Below are positions 35,372-44,817 of a stretch of DNA of 64,000 bases, one piece after another. This DNA comes from CBDFLD01 sp965249005 (lineage in GTDB: Bacteria; Acidobacteriota; UBA6911). The stretch spans positions 186,001 through 250,000 of the forward strand of contig CBDFLD010000018.1 of the NCBI GenBank assembly GCA_965249005.1, read 5' to 3'. The position numbers were made by a program, and so were the translations under genes. The number at the start of each line of letters is the position of its first letter. The stretch's first letter is position 1. The notes under the pieces are model-generated. The model had not been told where the DNA came from and made no database searches. It saw only the letters and a program-made list of their open reading frames with translations.

Positions 35372-36484
35372 ATGCGCATTGCCGTCGACGCTACGACCCT
35401 TCGTTTTCCGCAAACTGGGATTGGTTACTACACCGAGCACTTGCTTCATCACATGCTCGCGGACTCAGTCGGCAACGATTTCATTCTGGTCTCCAATCGA
35501 GGGATCCAGACGACACTGCCACTGAAGGGCTCTTTCTCCGTTCACAGGAAAGACCTCTTCCCTTTGCGAAGCATCTGGATGCAGACGCTGGCGTTGCGGG
35601 CGCTTCGACACACGCGTCCACACGCCGCACACTTTACCAATTCGGTGTGCCCTTTGCTCGCGGAGGTTCCGACTCTCGTTACGATTCATGACATGAGCCT
35701 GACGCTTTACCCGCAATATCATCCCTGGCGCCGGGCGTGGACTCGATCCCTGCTGGTACGCTCCGCACGGCGGGCAGATCTGGTGATTGCTGTCTCGCAA
35801 AGTACCAAGCGGGACATCGTGCGCCTCACCGGTATTGCAGCTGAGAAGATCCGGGTCATCTATGAGGCGGCGGCACCCCAGTTTCAGCGGATTCGTTCAA
35901 AACGAGTGCTCGAAGACGTCCGTCGCCGTTACGGACTGTCTTGCAGATTTGTGTTGCATGTGGGGACGATCGAGCCGCGTAAGAACCTTGAGCGGCTGGT
36001 AGAGGCCTTCCGGAGGGTTTCGAGTGTAGACCACACGGATTTGCAGCTTGTGCTGGCCGGTGTACCCGGGTGGGGGTATCGGGAGGTAAAGCGTTTGATT
36101 GGCACTTCGAGGATCGAAGACCGGGTCAGTATTCTCGGCTACGTGCCCTATCGGGATCTCCCTGCTCTTTACTGCGCAGCCGAGATTTTTTGTTTTCCGT
36201 CCCTTTACGAAGGTTTCGGGCTTCCGGTGATTGAGGCCATGGCTTGCGGGACACCCGTCATCGCGGCTCGGAACTCCTCGATCGAAGAGATCGCGGGAGA
36301 CGCCGTGGAAGGGATCGATGCCGACCGAACGAGCTCGATCGAGTCCGCTCTCCGTAGTTTGCTTGCTGACAAGGTCCGTCGCGAGGAGGTGGCGGTGCGC
36401 GGCCTAGCCCATTCACAGCGATTTTCCTGGAAACGGGCCGCCCGGGAAACGCTGGATACCTATCGGTCACTGGTTCGGAGCTAG
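35372..36484 (+). CDS. Glycosyltransferase family 4
   Basis: A 370-aa GT-B glycosyltransferase. The N-terminal MRIAVDATTLRFPQTGIGYYTEHLL is the typical GT4 mannosyltransferase-like start. VLHVGTIEPRKNLERLVEAF and FCFPSLYEGFGLPVIEAMAC (the EX7E motif for the donor sugar nucleotide) are diagnostic. There is no signal peptide, so it acts at the cytoplasmic face, probably in cell-surface polysaccharide or glycolipid assembly. No other glycan genes are adjacent. The donor and acceptor cannot be read from sequence. Confidence 0.92.
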   Translation: MRIAVDATTLRFPQTGIGYYTEHLLHHMLADSVGNDFILVSNRGIQTTLPLKGSFSVHRKDLFPLRSIWMQTLALRALRHTRPHAAHFTNSVCPLLAEVPTLVTIHDMSLTLYPQYHPWRRAWTRSLLVRSARRADLVIAVSQSTKRDIVRLTGIAAEKIRVIYEAAAPQFQRIRSKRVLEDVRRRYGLSCRFVLHVGTIEPRKNLERLVEAFRRVSSVDHTDLQLVLAGVPGWGYREVKRLIGTSRIEDRVSILGYVPYRDLPALYCAAEIFCFPSLYEGFGLPVIEAMACGTPVIAARNSSIEEIAGDAVEGIDADRTSSIESALRSLLADKVRREEVAVRGLAHSQRFSWKRAARETLDTYRSLVRS

Positions 36485-36534
36485 CAGATCAGTGGAGCTT
36501 CCCAGGGGATGCGTAACCAATAGATCCCATCCCA

Positions 36535-37602
36535 TCAAAGTCCCTTGGTCTCGAGCCGGATTCTCAGCAGGTACCGGTCGGCCGTGATATAGAGGGTCGA
36601 ACCGTCGTCACCGAACGTGCAGTTGGAAGTGGCTTGTGTTGTCACCATGGTCCCCAGGTGCTTCCCCTCCGGGGAGAAAACCAGAACGCCTCCGGGTCCG
36701 GTGGCGAACAGATTTCCGGATTGGTCCATCGCCATACCGTCGGGCAGTCCGGGCCGGTCTCCGACCATGGACGTCGCATCGAAGAGCATCCGCGGCTGGT
36801 CGATGGTCCCGTCCTCGGAAACCGAAAAGGCCATCCATACTGCGCGTTGCGGATCGGAGTTGGCCACATAGAGCGTGCCATAGTCCGGCGAAAAAGCGAT
36901 CCCGTTGGGACGAGACAGTTCATCGGTCAGCAGGGTTACCTCGCCGCTGCCGCTCATCGAGAGTCGGTAGACCCCTTGATACGGAAGTTCCTTTGCAGGA
37001 TCTTCCATCTTTCCTTCGAGACCGTACGGGGGGTCGGTGAAGTACAGGTTCCCATTGGAATGGAAGACGGCGTCGTTGGGACTGTTGAAGCGATGACCTT
37101 GGTAACGGTCGGCGAGCGTGAGAAATTTCGGCTCCGGGAGGTCCAGGGGGGCATCCAACTGAGCGATGCGACGGTCCCCGTGCTGGCAAAGGACCAAATG
37201 ACCGCCCGGGTCGAGCAAGAGTCCGTTGGAACCGGATTCGCCGCCTCTGGGTGTCTCTCCCGTGTACCCCGCCGGACGAAGGTACAAGCTCGATCCCTCG
37301 CCCTCCTTCCACTTCATGATGGAGTTTCGGGGGATGTCGGAAAACAAAACATACTGCCCCTGCTGGACCCACACGGGACCTTCGGACCAGTCCAATCCGT
37401 CGACGAGGATTTCCAGCTTTGCGTCGTCCGGTATCAGCTCGTCGAGTGCCGGGTCCAGCCGCTCGATATTTCCGATCGTGGCAGAAACGGGATCGGCCTT
37501 GATTGCGTCGGCCGGCGACTTATCGAACGGCGGCGAATCTCCCGTACTGCAACCGGGCAGAGCTACGACTGCCATCGGCAGGACAAGTATCAACGGGCGC
37601 AT
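36535..37602 (-). CDS. SMP-30/gluconolactonase-like lipoprotein
   Basis: A 355-aa exported six-bladed beta-propeller. The signal ends with lipobox VALPGC. EGPVWVQQGQYVLFSDIPRN, RFNSPNDAVFHSNGNLYFTD and RPNGIAFSPDYGTLYVANSD are the SMP-30/gluconolactonase signature blades, with metal-ligand candidates E (EGPVW), N (SPND) and N/D (RPNG, PDG). The ATG at 37602 is chosen because AGGAG precedes it; the frame is open to 37635. It probably hydrolyses a sugar lactone in the periplasm, but the substrate is unknown. Confidence 0.9.
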   Translation of the reverse strand: MRPLILVLPMAVVALPGCSTGDSPPFDKSPADAIKADPVSATIGNIERLDPALDELIPDDAKLEILVDGLDWSEGPVWVQQGQYVLFSDIPRNSIMKWKEGEGSSLYLRPAGYTGETPRGGESGSNGLLLDPGGHLVLCQHGDRRIAQLDAPLDLPEPKFLTLADRYQGHRFNSPNDAVFHSNGNLYFTDPPYGLEGKMEDPAKELPYQGVYRLSMSGSGEVTLLTDELSRPNGIAFSPDYGTLYVANSDPQRAVWMAFSVSEDGTIDQPRMLFDATSMVGDRPGLPDGMAMDQSGNLFATGPGGVLVFSPEGKHLGTMVTTQATSNCTFGDDGSTLYITADRYLLRIRLETKGL

Positions 37603-37744
37603 GGATTGACTCCTTTTTTGGGTGGAGATAAGCATAACTTGGATCCGACGGGGGGAAAAGGTGATTCGAATATGAGGGTTTCAACCGATACCTGATGCGG
37701 CTTTGCGGGGGCAGATCGGGTAAAATGGATGTTATCGAGGTTTT

Positions 37745-38479
37745 GTGCGCTTTAGAGTCGTCACCTACAACATTCATCGCGCCATTGGTGTGGACCGGAG
37801 ATTTCGTCCGGATCGGATCATCCAGATTCTCCGTCACCATGCCCCCGAGGTGGTCCTGCTTCAAGAGGTCGACGAGGGTGCCTCCCGCTCCAAACGGCTG
37901 GATTTGGCCAGGGTACTGGCCGCAGAGCTCGAGTATCCCCACTACGTGGTCGGGCACAACGTGAGTCTCCGGAGGGGAAGATACGGAAATGCCATCTTGA
38001 GTCGCTTTCCCATCGAGCGGGAGAGAAATATCGACCTTTCAGTCGATAGCCGGAAACGGCGGGGGTGTCAGAACGCTTCCATCCGGTTGGGGAAAACCGG
38101 CCGTCTGGAAGTATTCAATCTCCACCTCGGACTATCGGCCCGCGAAAGGGCGCGACAGATGGGAATCTTGGCGCGCTCGGACGAGTTTTCTGGCTTGCCT
38201 TCCAATGCGGCCTGCTTGCTCGGAGGTGATTTCAACGACTGGCGCTTACTCCTGCACCCCATCATGACGGAGATCTTTCAATTTCACTGCGCCACCCGGA
38301 GAGGGTACGGAGCCGATGGATCGATCCGCACTTACCCCTCATTTTCGCCCACCGGTGGTCTCGATCGAGTTTATTATCGGGGGCCGATCCGGCTCATCTC
38401 TGCCCATCGCTGCCGGCTCAGACTCTCTCGCGTTGCTAGCGACCACCTCCCGGTCGTCGTCGATTTTCAAATAGACTAG
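37745..38479 (+). CDS. Endonuclease/exonuclease/phosphatase family protein
   Basis: A 244-aa EEP-fold hydrolase. FRVVTYNIHRAIG (Asn), VVLLQEVDEG (metal Glu), LEVFNLHLGLS (His), LLGGDFNDWR (Asp/Asn) and the final ASDHLPVVVDF (Asp-His) make a complete active site. The start is GTG 37745. It lies divergent from the SMP-30 gene, with a 142-bp shared upstream region. Members of this group cleave phosphodiesters of nucleic acids or lipids, so the substrate is open. Confidence 0.9.
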   Translation: MRFRVVTYNIHRAIGVDRRFRPDRIIQILRHHAPEVVLLQEVDEGASRSKRLDLARVLAAELEYPHYVVGHNVSLRRGRYGNAILSRFPIERERNIDLSVDSRKRRGCQNASIRLGKTGRLEVFNLHLGLSARERARQMGILARSDEFSGLPSNAACLLGGDFNDWRLLLHPIMTEIFQFHCATRRGYGADGSIRTYPSFSPTGGLDRVYYRGPIRLISAHRCRLRLSRVASDHLPVVVDFQID

Positions 38480-38510
38480 CGGCGTCCTGCTGAAATCGTA
38501 CCGGTTTTTC

Positions 38511-39551
38511 TCATCCACTGGTTTGTGAGGAGCCCGGCCACACCTCCCGCACGCCTTCGTCCATGCCCCGAACAACTCCGCGGCTCCGTTCCACGGGGTA
38601 GCCCAGGCAGTGGGAAACGTAATGAATGCCGTCGATCATACGATCCCGGTTCCGATGCTGATGTCCGTAAACATGGATGATCGAGCCCAGGCGCCGAATC
38701 TGTGTATCCAGCGCGGTCGTTCCGGCGACGCGGCTGAAGTTGAAACGGGGGTTCGGATCCCGATGTCCCGAAGGCAAACGGGAGACCGTGAGATACTCGT
38801 CGCGTGTGGGGAACATGAGCTCTCTCCTCGGCAGGAAGTGACTGAAGGAGATCACCGGCGCGTCGTATGTTCTTTGCAGTTGAGGCCTGTTCAGATCTAG
38901 AAAATACTGTTCCATCAGGGGCCGGCAGTCCGTTGGCTCATGATCTTGACCTCTGGGCCAGCGGATGTAGCGATTGTCACTCCAGGCCCGGAGCTCGGGG
39001 TCCTCGCCAGGTTTGGATACGAACAAGCTGTTGCTTCCTTCTTCGGGTTTGAGATACCACGAATAGAGGGGAACAATCCAAACTCCCCGATCATTGGGTT
39101 GACCATGAGTGTTGTCCCGATGGTCTCGACGCTTCGGATGGTCTGTTTGGTTTCCTTTTCCCGCGATCTGCGGCGCGCTTGCTGCGAGGCACCCGTCTTT
39201 TGCCCTTATTCGAACGGGGTGCGTCCGCACTCCGATGGATTCACAGCGTTGTATGAGGTGCCAGAATTTCTCCAGAGAGTTGATGCTTTCTTCTCCGTGA
39301 ATCCAGAGCTCGTGATTTCCGGGCACAAAGAACACTTCGGCAAACTTCCGTAGCAGGCACTCGAGTGTTGCATCGATCCGGTCGAGATTGTGGCTGACGT
39401 CTCCGGCCAATATGAGAACAGAGTCGTTGTATTGATCGGATGGAATAGCTTGTAGCCAGGCCCGGTTTCCGGAAAAGTCGGTATGTACGTCCGATAAGGC
39501 GAATACCCGGACCGATCCCGGCAGCTGGACGGTTTCTGGCTGCGCCGTCAA
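38511..39551 (-). CDS. Calcineurin-like metallophosphoesterase
   Basis: A 346-aa binuclear metallophosphoesterase. The metal-binding motifs appear in order: ALSDVHTDF (D-x-H), LILAGDVSHNLDRI (GD), FVPGNHELW (GNH-E), SFSHFLPRRE (His) and HVYGHQHRNRD (GHxH). Residues ~120-165 form a charged, low-complexity insertion (KRRDHRDNTHGQPNDRG) not usual for the core. There is no signal peptide. It faces the EEP gene convergently with a 31-bp gap. The substrate is unknown. Confidence 0.9.
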   Translation of the reverse strand: MTAQPETVQLPGSVRVFALSDVHTDFSGNRAWLQAIPSDQYNDSVLILAGDVSHNLDRIDATLECLLRKFAEVFFVPGNHELWIHGEESINSLEKFWHLIQRCESIGVRTHPVRIRAKDGCLAASAPQIAGKGNQTDHPKRRDHRDNTHGQPNDRGVWIVPLYSWYLKPEEGSNSLFVSKPGEDPELRAWSDNRYIRWPRGQDHEPTDCRPLMEQYFLDLNRPQLQRTYDAPVISFSHFLPRRELMFPTRDEYLTVSRLPSGHRDPNPRFNFSRVAGTTALDTQIRRLGSIIHVYGHQHRNRDRMIDGIHYVSHCLGYPVERSRGVVRGMDEGVREVWPGSSQTSG

Positions 39552-39691
39552 TGCGGACTCGCGCCGCCGGTCTTTGCTTTTGGCTCGCTCGATCGGATGT
39601 GGCGTTTTTGTCAGGATGTCACCCCTGTTGGCAGTGTATCATGGCGTTTAGCACGCGCGGTGGGATTAGGGGAAACTCGAAAGGAAAAGGT

Positions 39692-40282
39692 ATGGCAGAA
39701 CCGAAGCGACTCGTCGTAGGTATTACCGGAGCTACCGGAACTATTTTTGGAGTCCGGATACTCCAAATGCTTCGGCCCACCGATATTGAAACCCATCTGG
39801 TTGTGAGCAAATGGGGCGCCAGAACCCTGCTCCACGAGACCTCTTACACTCTGGAACAAGTCCAAGGGATGGCGGATGTCAGCCACCAGGAACTGGACCA
39901 GGGGGCTACGATCTCGAGCGGCTCTTTTTTGACCATGGGCATGGTTGTCGCGCCCTGCAGCGTCAAGTCTCTGTCTGCGATTTCGTACGGTCAGGGTCAG
40001 AATCTAGTGCACCGGGCGGCGGATGTGATCTTGAAGGAGCGGCGAAAACTGGTGTTGGCGGTTCGCGAGGCTCCCCTCAGTGACATTCATCTCGAGAGCA
40101 TGTTGAAGCTATCGCGGATGGGCGTGGTCATCATTCCACCGGTCCCAGCCTTCTACAACAATCCGGAATCGATCGACGACATCGTCGATCAAATAGTCGG
40201 GAGAATCCTCGACCAGTTTGGGATTTACCTGGACAAAGTGAAGCGCTGGGATGGGAAGATGTCGGCCGGAAAGACTTCGTGA
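39692..40282 (+). CDS. ubiX: UbiX-family flavin prenyltransferase
   Basis: A 196-aa flavoprotein. VVGITGATGTIFGVRIL and SSGSFLTMGMVVAPCSVKSLSAI are the FMN and dimethylallyl-phosphate-binding segments, and the C-terminal PPVPAFYNNPESIDDIVDQIVGRILDQFG is canonical. The ATG at 39692 follows AAGGAAAAGG, which excludes the open frame from 39551. UbiX makes prenylated FMN for UbiD-type decarboxylases; no UbiD partner is in the window. It ends 3 bp before the convergent nadB stop. Confidence 0.92.
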   Translation: MAEPKRLVVGITGATGTIFGVRILQMLRPTDIETHLVVSKWGARTLLHETSYTLEQVQGMADVSHQELDQGATISSGSFLTMGMVVAPCSVKSLSAISYGQGQNLVHRAADVILKERRKLVLAVREAPLSDIHLESMLKLSRMGVVIIPPVPAFYNNPESIDDIVDQIVGRILDQFGIYLDKVKRWDGKMSAGKTS

Positions 40283-40285
40283 GCG

Positions 40286-41902
40286 TCAGGACAGTTGGAC
40301 TCGATCGAAGTTGGCATAGCTGCTTCCAGAAGAATCCTCCAGATAATGGACCCCTCTCGATTGCCGGTTGTGCCAGGCGGCGGAAGCGACGATCCATGCT
40401 GCCTGTGCCATGTTCCGAAGGCCGATGAGATCATCGGTCAACTGTGTGGTCCGGTAAAAGTTGTCGATTGCGCCCCAGAGATGATTCAAATCGCGCAGGG
40501 CGCGGGAAAGCCGGTGGGTGTTGCGCGATAGTCCTACATACAGCCACATGATGTTCTGAATGATGCGCCGGTCGTTGTATATGAGGACGGGGTCGGTTAC
40601 CTCGGCGTTCTGAACATACTCCCACGGCGGGATGTCGCTTTCGTCCGCCACGGCCGGTTTCGGTTGCCCGGCGATGTGACGCGCGGAGCGATCGCCCCAA
40701 ACGAGTCCCTCCAGCAACGAAGTGCTCGCCAGGCGATTGGCGCCGTGCACACCCGTACAACTGACCTCTCCAATCGCGTAGAGCCCCCGGATGTTCGTTA
40801 GCCCCCACTCATCGACCTGTAGACCGCCACACGAGTAATGTGCCGCCGGAACCACGGGAATGGGATCAGTGGTGATGTCGATTCCCACCTTCTGACACGC
40901 GTCGTGAATACTGGGGAAACGGGTGCGAATACTCTTGGAATCAATGTGGTTTGCCAGATCCAGCAGGACGTGGCCGTAACCGTGGGTAATCATCTCGTGA
41001 TGAATGGCGCGGGAGACCACGTCTCTCGGCGCGAGATCCCCCCACTTCGGGGCATAGTCCTCCATGAAGTGGCGCCCGTCGGGCGTGTATAGCTTTCCCC
41101 CTTCGCCGCGGGCCGCTTCGGAGATGAGAAAGTTGTTGGCGCTGGGGACCGCGAGAGTCGTGGGGTGGAACTGCACGTACTCCGCATTCAGGACACGGGC
41201 ACCAGCCCGATAGGCCATGGCCAGTCCATCGCCTCGAGCTCCCTCGGGATTCGTGGTGTGCCGGTAGATTCTCCCGAGCCCTCCCGTAGCCAGGATCGTC
41301 GTGCTTGCAAAGATCCGGTGGACGCGCCCTTCCTTTGGGTCCAAAACGTAGGCGCCATGACAGGTCGTGGGTTCGTATCGATCCAGCGGATCCCGGGAAT
41401 GGTGCGATGAGGTAATGAGATCAACTGCGGTCAAGCCGGTGTGGATCGTGACTCGAGGCATGTTGCCGAGTTTGCGGATCAATGCGTTCTCGATGGCCCG
41501 CCCGGTCGTATCACCGACGTGCAGAATGCGCCTCTTGGTGTGTCCTCCCTCGCGCGTATAGGAGGAGGCATCGGTTTCCGGTTCCCGGTCAAAGACGACG
41601 CCTGCCTGCTCGACCAGAATACGCTCTACCAAGGCAGGACCCTCCTCGGCAAGGATCTCCACCGAACTCGGGAGACAGAGTCCGTCCCCTGCTTTCACAA
41701 TATCGCTTATCAGTTCTTCGCGGGTGTCTTGGAGTCCCTGCCCGACGATTCCACCCTGGGCATAAAGGGTATTGGATTCCCCAGGCTCCTGTGCTCGCGT
41801 GATAATCTGGACCTGGCCGACGTTTTCTTCTGCCAACCGTAGTGCTGCGGCAGCGCCGGCGATACCACAGCCTATGACCAGAACATCCGTTTTTGCGGCC
41901 AT
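40286..41902 (-). CDS. nadB: L-aspartate oxidase
   Basis: A 538-aa flavoprotein of the succinate dehydrogenase/fumarate reductase superfamily. LVIGCGIAGAAAALRLAEE binds FAD. ESNTLYAQGGI, FHPTTLAVPSANNFLISEAARGEGGKL and AAHYSCGGLQVDEWG are characteristic of NadB, which converts aspartate to iminoaspartate for NAD synthesis. A final helical domain follows. nadA and nadC are not adjacent. The 175 bp upstream before the small membrane gene hold nothing recognisable. Confidence 0.92.
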   Translation of the reverse strand: MAAKTDVLVIGCGIAGAAAALRLAEENVGQVQIITRAQEPGESNTLYAQGGIVGQGLQDTREELISDIVKAGDGLCLPSSVEILAEEGPALVERILVEQAGVVFDREPETDASSYTREGGHTKRRILHVGDTTGRAIENALIRKLGNMPRVTIHTGLTAVDLITSSHHSRDPLDRYEPTTCHGAYVLDPKEGRVHRIFASTTILATGGLGRIYRHTTNPEGARGDGLAMAYRAGARVLNAEYVQFHPTTLAVPSANNFLISEAARGEGGKLYTPDGRHFMEDYAPKWGDLAPRDVVSRAIHHEMITHGYGHVLLDLANHIDSKSIRTRFPSIHDACQKVGIDITTDPIPVVPAAHYSCGGLQVDEWGLTNIRGLYAIGEVSCTGVHGANRLASTSLLEGLVWGDRSARHIAGQPKPAVADESDIPPWEYVQNAEVTDPVLIYNDRRIIQNIMWLYVGLSRNTHRLSRALRDLNHLWGAIDNFYRTTQLTDDLIGLRNMAQAAWIVASAAWHNRQSRGVHYLEDSSGSSYANFDRVQLS

Positions 41903-42077
41903 AGCTTTCCCTTTCCCACTCTCCGGTTGGTTGGACGGTCGGCAAACCAGGTGCGCGACAGCCTACAAGCATACAACAACACGAATGGAACGAAAAATCA
42001 CGTCTCCGATGAGAGGAGGGTCTAGAATAGGGTCCAAGCTACTATTGAATGGTCCCTAAGCAATGGGGGAAGTCCGC

Positions 42078-42344
42078 ATGAGACAAAAGCGATTCTTATC
42101 GTTTGTGACTTTCGGACTCGGCGCCGTCTCTTTATTATGCCTGGCCGCCTATTTTCTTGCCCTGCATGATATATCCAAAGACTACGCGAGTCCGGAAACG
42201 TGGCACCGACGAGGACTTGATTTGCCGGCCTGGCTGCCCGAATGGGCCGCGTGCCCACGCGAGTGGCAAATCGTCCGGTTCGGATTCTGGCCAATCCTCG
42301 GCTTCCACCTTCTCTTCTTCGTCTCGTTCTTCTGGAAACCATAA
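42078..42344 (+). CDS. Small membrane protein, unknown function
   Basis: An 88-aa protein with two predicted transmembrane stretches, FGLGAVSLLCLAAYFLAL near the N-terminus and FGFWPILGFHLLFFVSFFW at the C-terminus. A soluble loop rich in Trp and Pro (LPAWLPEWAACPREW) lies between. ATG 42078 follows GGGGGAAG; a start at 42063 is less likely. A terminator lies just after its stop. I do not recognise a family. The NCS1 transporter gene starts 158 bp downstream on the same strand. Confidence 0.6.
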   Translation: MRQKRFLSFVTFGLGAVSLLCLAAYFLALHDISKDYASPETWHRRGLDLPAWLPEWAACPREWQIVRFGFWPILGFHLLFFVSFFWKP

Positions 42345-42348
42345 AAGG

Positions 42349-42365
42349 AGGGACGTCCCTTTTTT
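42349..42365 (+). terminator. Rho-independent terminator after small membrane gene
   Basis: AGGGACGTCCCT is a perfect palindrome followed directly by five further T residues. It starts four bases after the stop of the 88-aa membrane protein gene. It separates that gene from the NCS1 transporter. Confidence 0.7.
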
Positions 42366-42502
42366 AGTCGACTTGAGGGCTTCGAGCGTGGATACTCTTA
42401 CAATCCCAGTGAGATTCCCTTTTGAGTGATTCGCTTGTACCGGACCCGTTGCTGGTGTCCAAACGGATTGGCACTGCCAGTCAGAAAGGCGGAACCTGAA
42501 AG

Positions 42503-43915
42503 ATGGCGGATGAAGAGATTCGGAATGGACAGATTAGGAATGAACAGATTCCCAACTACATCGCGGCAGCCGCGCCTGTTCCCCAGGAGGAGCGGCGGCC
42601 ATGGTACAAGAACACGGCGCCAACCTATGCCGGGATCATGCTCTGGTTTGTATTCTGGAGCCAGATGGCCAGCGGCGGGACCAACCAGCCGGGCGGCGTA
42701 CTCTCCCAGGGAATCGGTGTCGCGTTTCTGGGACTGGTTGTCTCTGCACTGATCTGTCACTACCTGTTCTATCTGGTGCCCGGACTGCTGGGACTGAAGA
42801 CGGGGCTTCCGCTCTACATTGTCGGAGCTTCCACCTACGGAGCGCGAGGCGGCTTTCTAATGCCCGCTTTTCTCATGGGGGTTCTCCAATTCGGCTGGCT
42901 GGGGGTCAATTCCTATTTCTCGTCCAACCAGATTGCGACCTTTATTGGGGGAGGTGAACCTGGCGGCATGATGCCGAAAATCATTGCCGCCGCTTTTGCC
43001 ATTTTGGCCGCGTTCGTGGGCTTGAAGGGCATTCAGTACGTCGCTTCGGTTGCCACCTTTGTGCCGCTGGTTCCTCTCTCCATCCTGGTGCTTCTGCTGG
43101 CCGGTACCTGGGACGGTCTGGCCAGTTTTGATGCCGACGCTCTTGTCGCCGCTGCCGCCGCAGGAGGGGCTGATGCAAGTGCGCTCGGTACTTTTGGCGT
43201 GCTGGCTCTTTGCATCACCTACGTCGTCGGATTTTTCGCCACTGCCGGTGCGGCGGGGGTCGACTTCGGGATGAACAATCGCCACAAGGGGGATGTTCAA
43301 ATGGGAGGACTCGTCGGGATCGCGCTGGCGGCCATTTTCGCCGGAGGAGGCGCGTTGCTGATTGCGGCCGGAAACTTTGGCGCGACGGCAAATCCGGCCA
43401 TGGAGACGGCGAATCCCGATTTCATGGGTACAGTGATGGGGAATGCCGGCTACGGGCAGTTCATGGGGTTTATGCTCGCGTTGGCGGCCTTTCCTGCGGG
43501 CTGCTTCTCCTCCTTTATTGCGGCCAACAGTTTCAAGACGACCATGCCCAACATAAATCCGGCGGTTTCGGTCGGTGTAGGAACCGCCCTGAGCATTCTT
43601 CTGGCGGTGACCGGCTGGGCCGGAGACGTCATCGGAGTGTTTACCGTGATCGGGGCGTCCTTCGGGCCGATCTGCGGAGCGATGGCTGCGGACTACTGGC
43701 TTGCTGGTAACCAGTGGGCCGGCCCTCGGGCCGGATTCAACCCGGCGGGTTGGATCTCCTGGGCGGTGGGTTTCGCCGTCGGCATGCTGCCGCTGATTGG
43801 TGTCGCCAATATTCCTGCGGCTCCGCTCGTCGCTTTCGTGATTGGATTTGTACTCTACGCCGCAATGGCGAAACTGGGTCTGGAATCGGCGCGATTGAAT
43901 CTGGAAAAGAAATAG
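42503..43915 (+). CDS. NCS1-family nucleobase/cation transporter
   Basis: A 470-aa protein with about twelve hydrophobic segments in the APC/LeuT fold. TAPTYAGIMLWFVFWSQMASGG (helix 1), FGWLGVNSYFSSNQ (helix 3 region), AAGVDFGMNNRHKGDVQMGG and GASFGPICGAMAADYWL match cytosine/purine/hydantoin permeases of the NCS1 family (CodB-like). Two imperfect repeats (GQIRNEQI) sit in its N-terminal tail. Hydantoinase-type genes lie 4.4 kb downstream, but this is too far to link them by position. The start ATG 42503 gives the usual length. Confidence 0.88.
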   Translation: MADEEIRNGQIRNEQIPNYIAAAAPVPQEERRPWYKNTAPTYAGIMLWFVFWSQMASGGTNQPGGVLSQGIGVAFLGLVVSALICHYLFYLVPGLLGLKTGLPLYIVGASTYGARGGFLMPAFLMGVLQFGWLGVNSYFSSNQIATFIGGGEPGGMMPKIIAAAFAILAAFVGLKGIQYVASVATFVPLVPLSILVLLLAGTWDGLASFDADALVAAAAAGGADASALGTFGVLALCITYVVGFFATAGAAGVDFGMNNRHKGDVQMGGLVGIALAAIFAGGGALLIAAGNFGATANPAMETANPDFMGTVMGNAGYGQFMGFMLALAAFPAGCFSSFIAANSFKTTMPNINPAVSVGVGTALSILLAVTGWAGDVIGVFTVIGASFGPICGAMAADYWLAGNQWAGPRAGFNPAGWISWAVGFAVGMLPLIGVANIPAAPLVAFVIGFVLYAAMAKLGLESARLNLEKK

Positions 43916-43933
43916 GCCGAGAGGGCGATCTCG

Positions 43934-44797
43934 CTAGATCTGGATGGCGAATTCGCTATTGGTGAAAAAAAAGTTGTAGACATAGGAGCCCTGCTTGGCA
44001 TCGTTGTGGACGAAGTCGATCCAGGAACCATCCTTGAAGGAATAGACTCTGTCCTCGTACAGGTACATGTTTTGGTACTTGTCGCGCAACAACTCGACGA
44101 ACTCCTCTTTGGAGCTGCCCATCCGTTGGAGGTTGTCGCAGCAGTATTCGACACAGAAACAATGAACCTTCTGCAATAGCTCACCCATTCCCTTGATGGC
44201 CAGCGATTCCGCTCCTTCGATGTCCATCACCAGCAGATCGATCCTATCGCCGAACCTCTCCGCGTGGCGGTCCAGGGAAATCATCTCAACGGTGCTGTCC
44301 GGGCCGGTCGTTGAGCTGAAGGGCTTGGAAGGATCGATCGATATGGTGCTGCCACCCGAATTGGCTTGATTGTGTTGGACGGCTACAGTTCTGGCCGTGT
44401 CGCCCACGGCGAGATTGAAGCACTCGACGTTGTTGCAGCTGTTGAGCCGGAGGTTGTATTCGAGGTAGCGGTAGTTTCGCGGATCCGATTCGTAGCCGTA
44501 GACTCTTTCTGCGATCTTGGCGATCGGCACAACGTACACGCCAATATGCGCTCCGACGAATACGACTGTGGATTGGCTGTTGATGAAGTTTGTCAGGAAA
44601 CGGACGAAATGAGGGGCGGAAGAGCCATCCCGCAAGAGATGGTTGGTAATACCATAATCGAGCGGGTCGAGGGCAAAGACGCCCTGTTCGGTTTCTGCGA
44701 TGTACCCGACGCCGTGGTTGCCGAGATGTCTCTTTCGGAGCCTTCCACGGAGCGATCTCAGGAGTTGCTTCATGGTGCGTGGGTTGGCCTTTCTCAC
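43934..44797 (-). CDS. FkbM-family methyltransferase
   Basis: A protein of about 287 aa with a class I methyltransferase core. VVFVGAHIGVYVVPIAKIAERVYGYE replaces the usual DVGANxG with FVGAHIG, and IDLLVMDIEGAESLAIKGM is the FkbM signature around DIEG. The start is uncertain: GTG 44797 or ATG 44773. It lies 20 bp downstream of the GcvT-GlyA fusion gene and probably shares its transcript. FkbM enzymes O-methylate sugars or other hydroxyl groups; the substrate is unknown. Confidence 0.85.
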   Translation of the reverse strand: MRKANPRTMKQLLRSLRGRLRKRHLGNHGVGYIAETEQGVFALDPLDYGITNHLLRDGSSAPHFVRFLTNFINSQSTVVFVGAHIGVYVVPIAKIAERVYGYESDPRNYRYLEYNLRLNSCNNVECFNLAVGDTARTVAVQHNQANSGGSTISIDPSKPFSSTTGPDSTVEMISLDRHAERFGDRIDLLVMDIEGAESLAIKGMGELLQKVHCFCVEYCCDNLQRMGSSKEEFVELLRDKYQNMYLYEDRVYSFKDGSWIDFVHNDAKQGSYVYNFFFTNSEFAIQI

Positions 44798-44817
44798 GGT
44801 GGTGCCGACGGCAATGC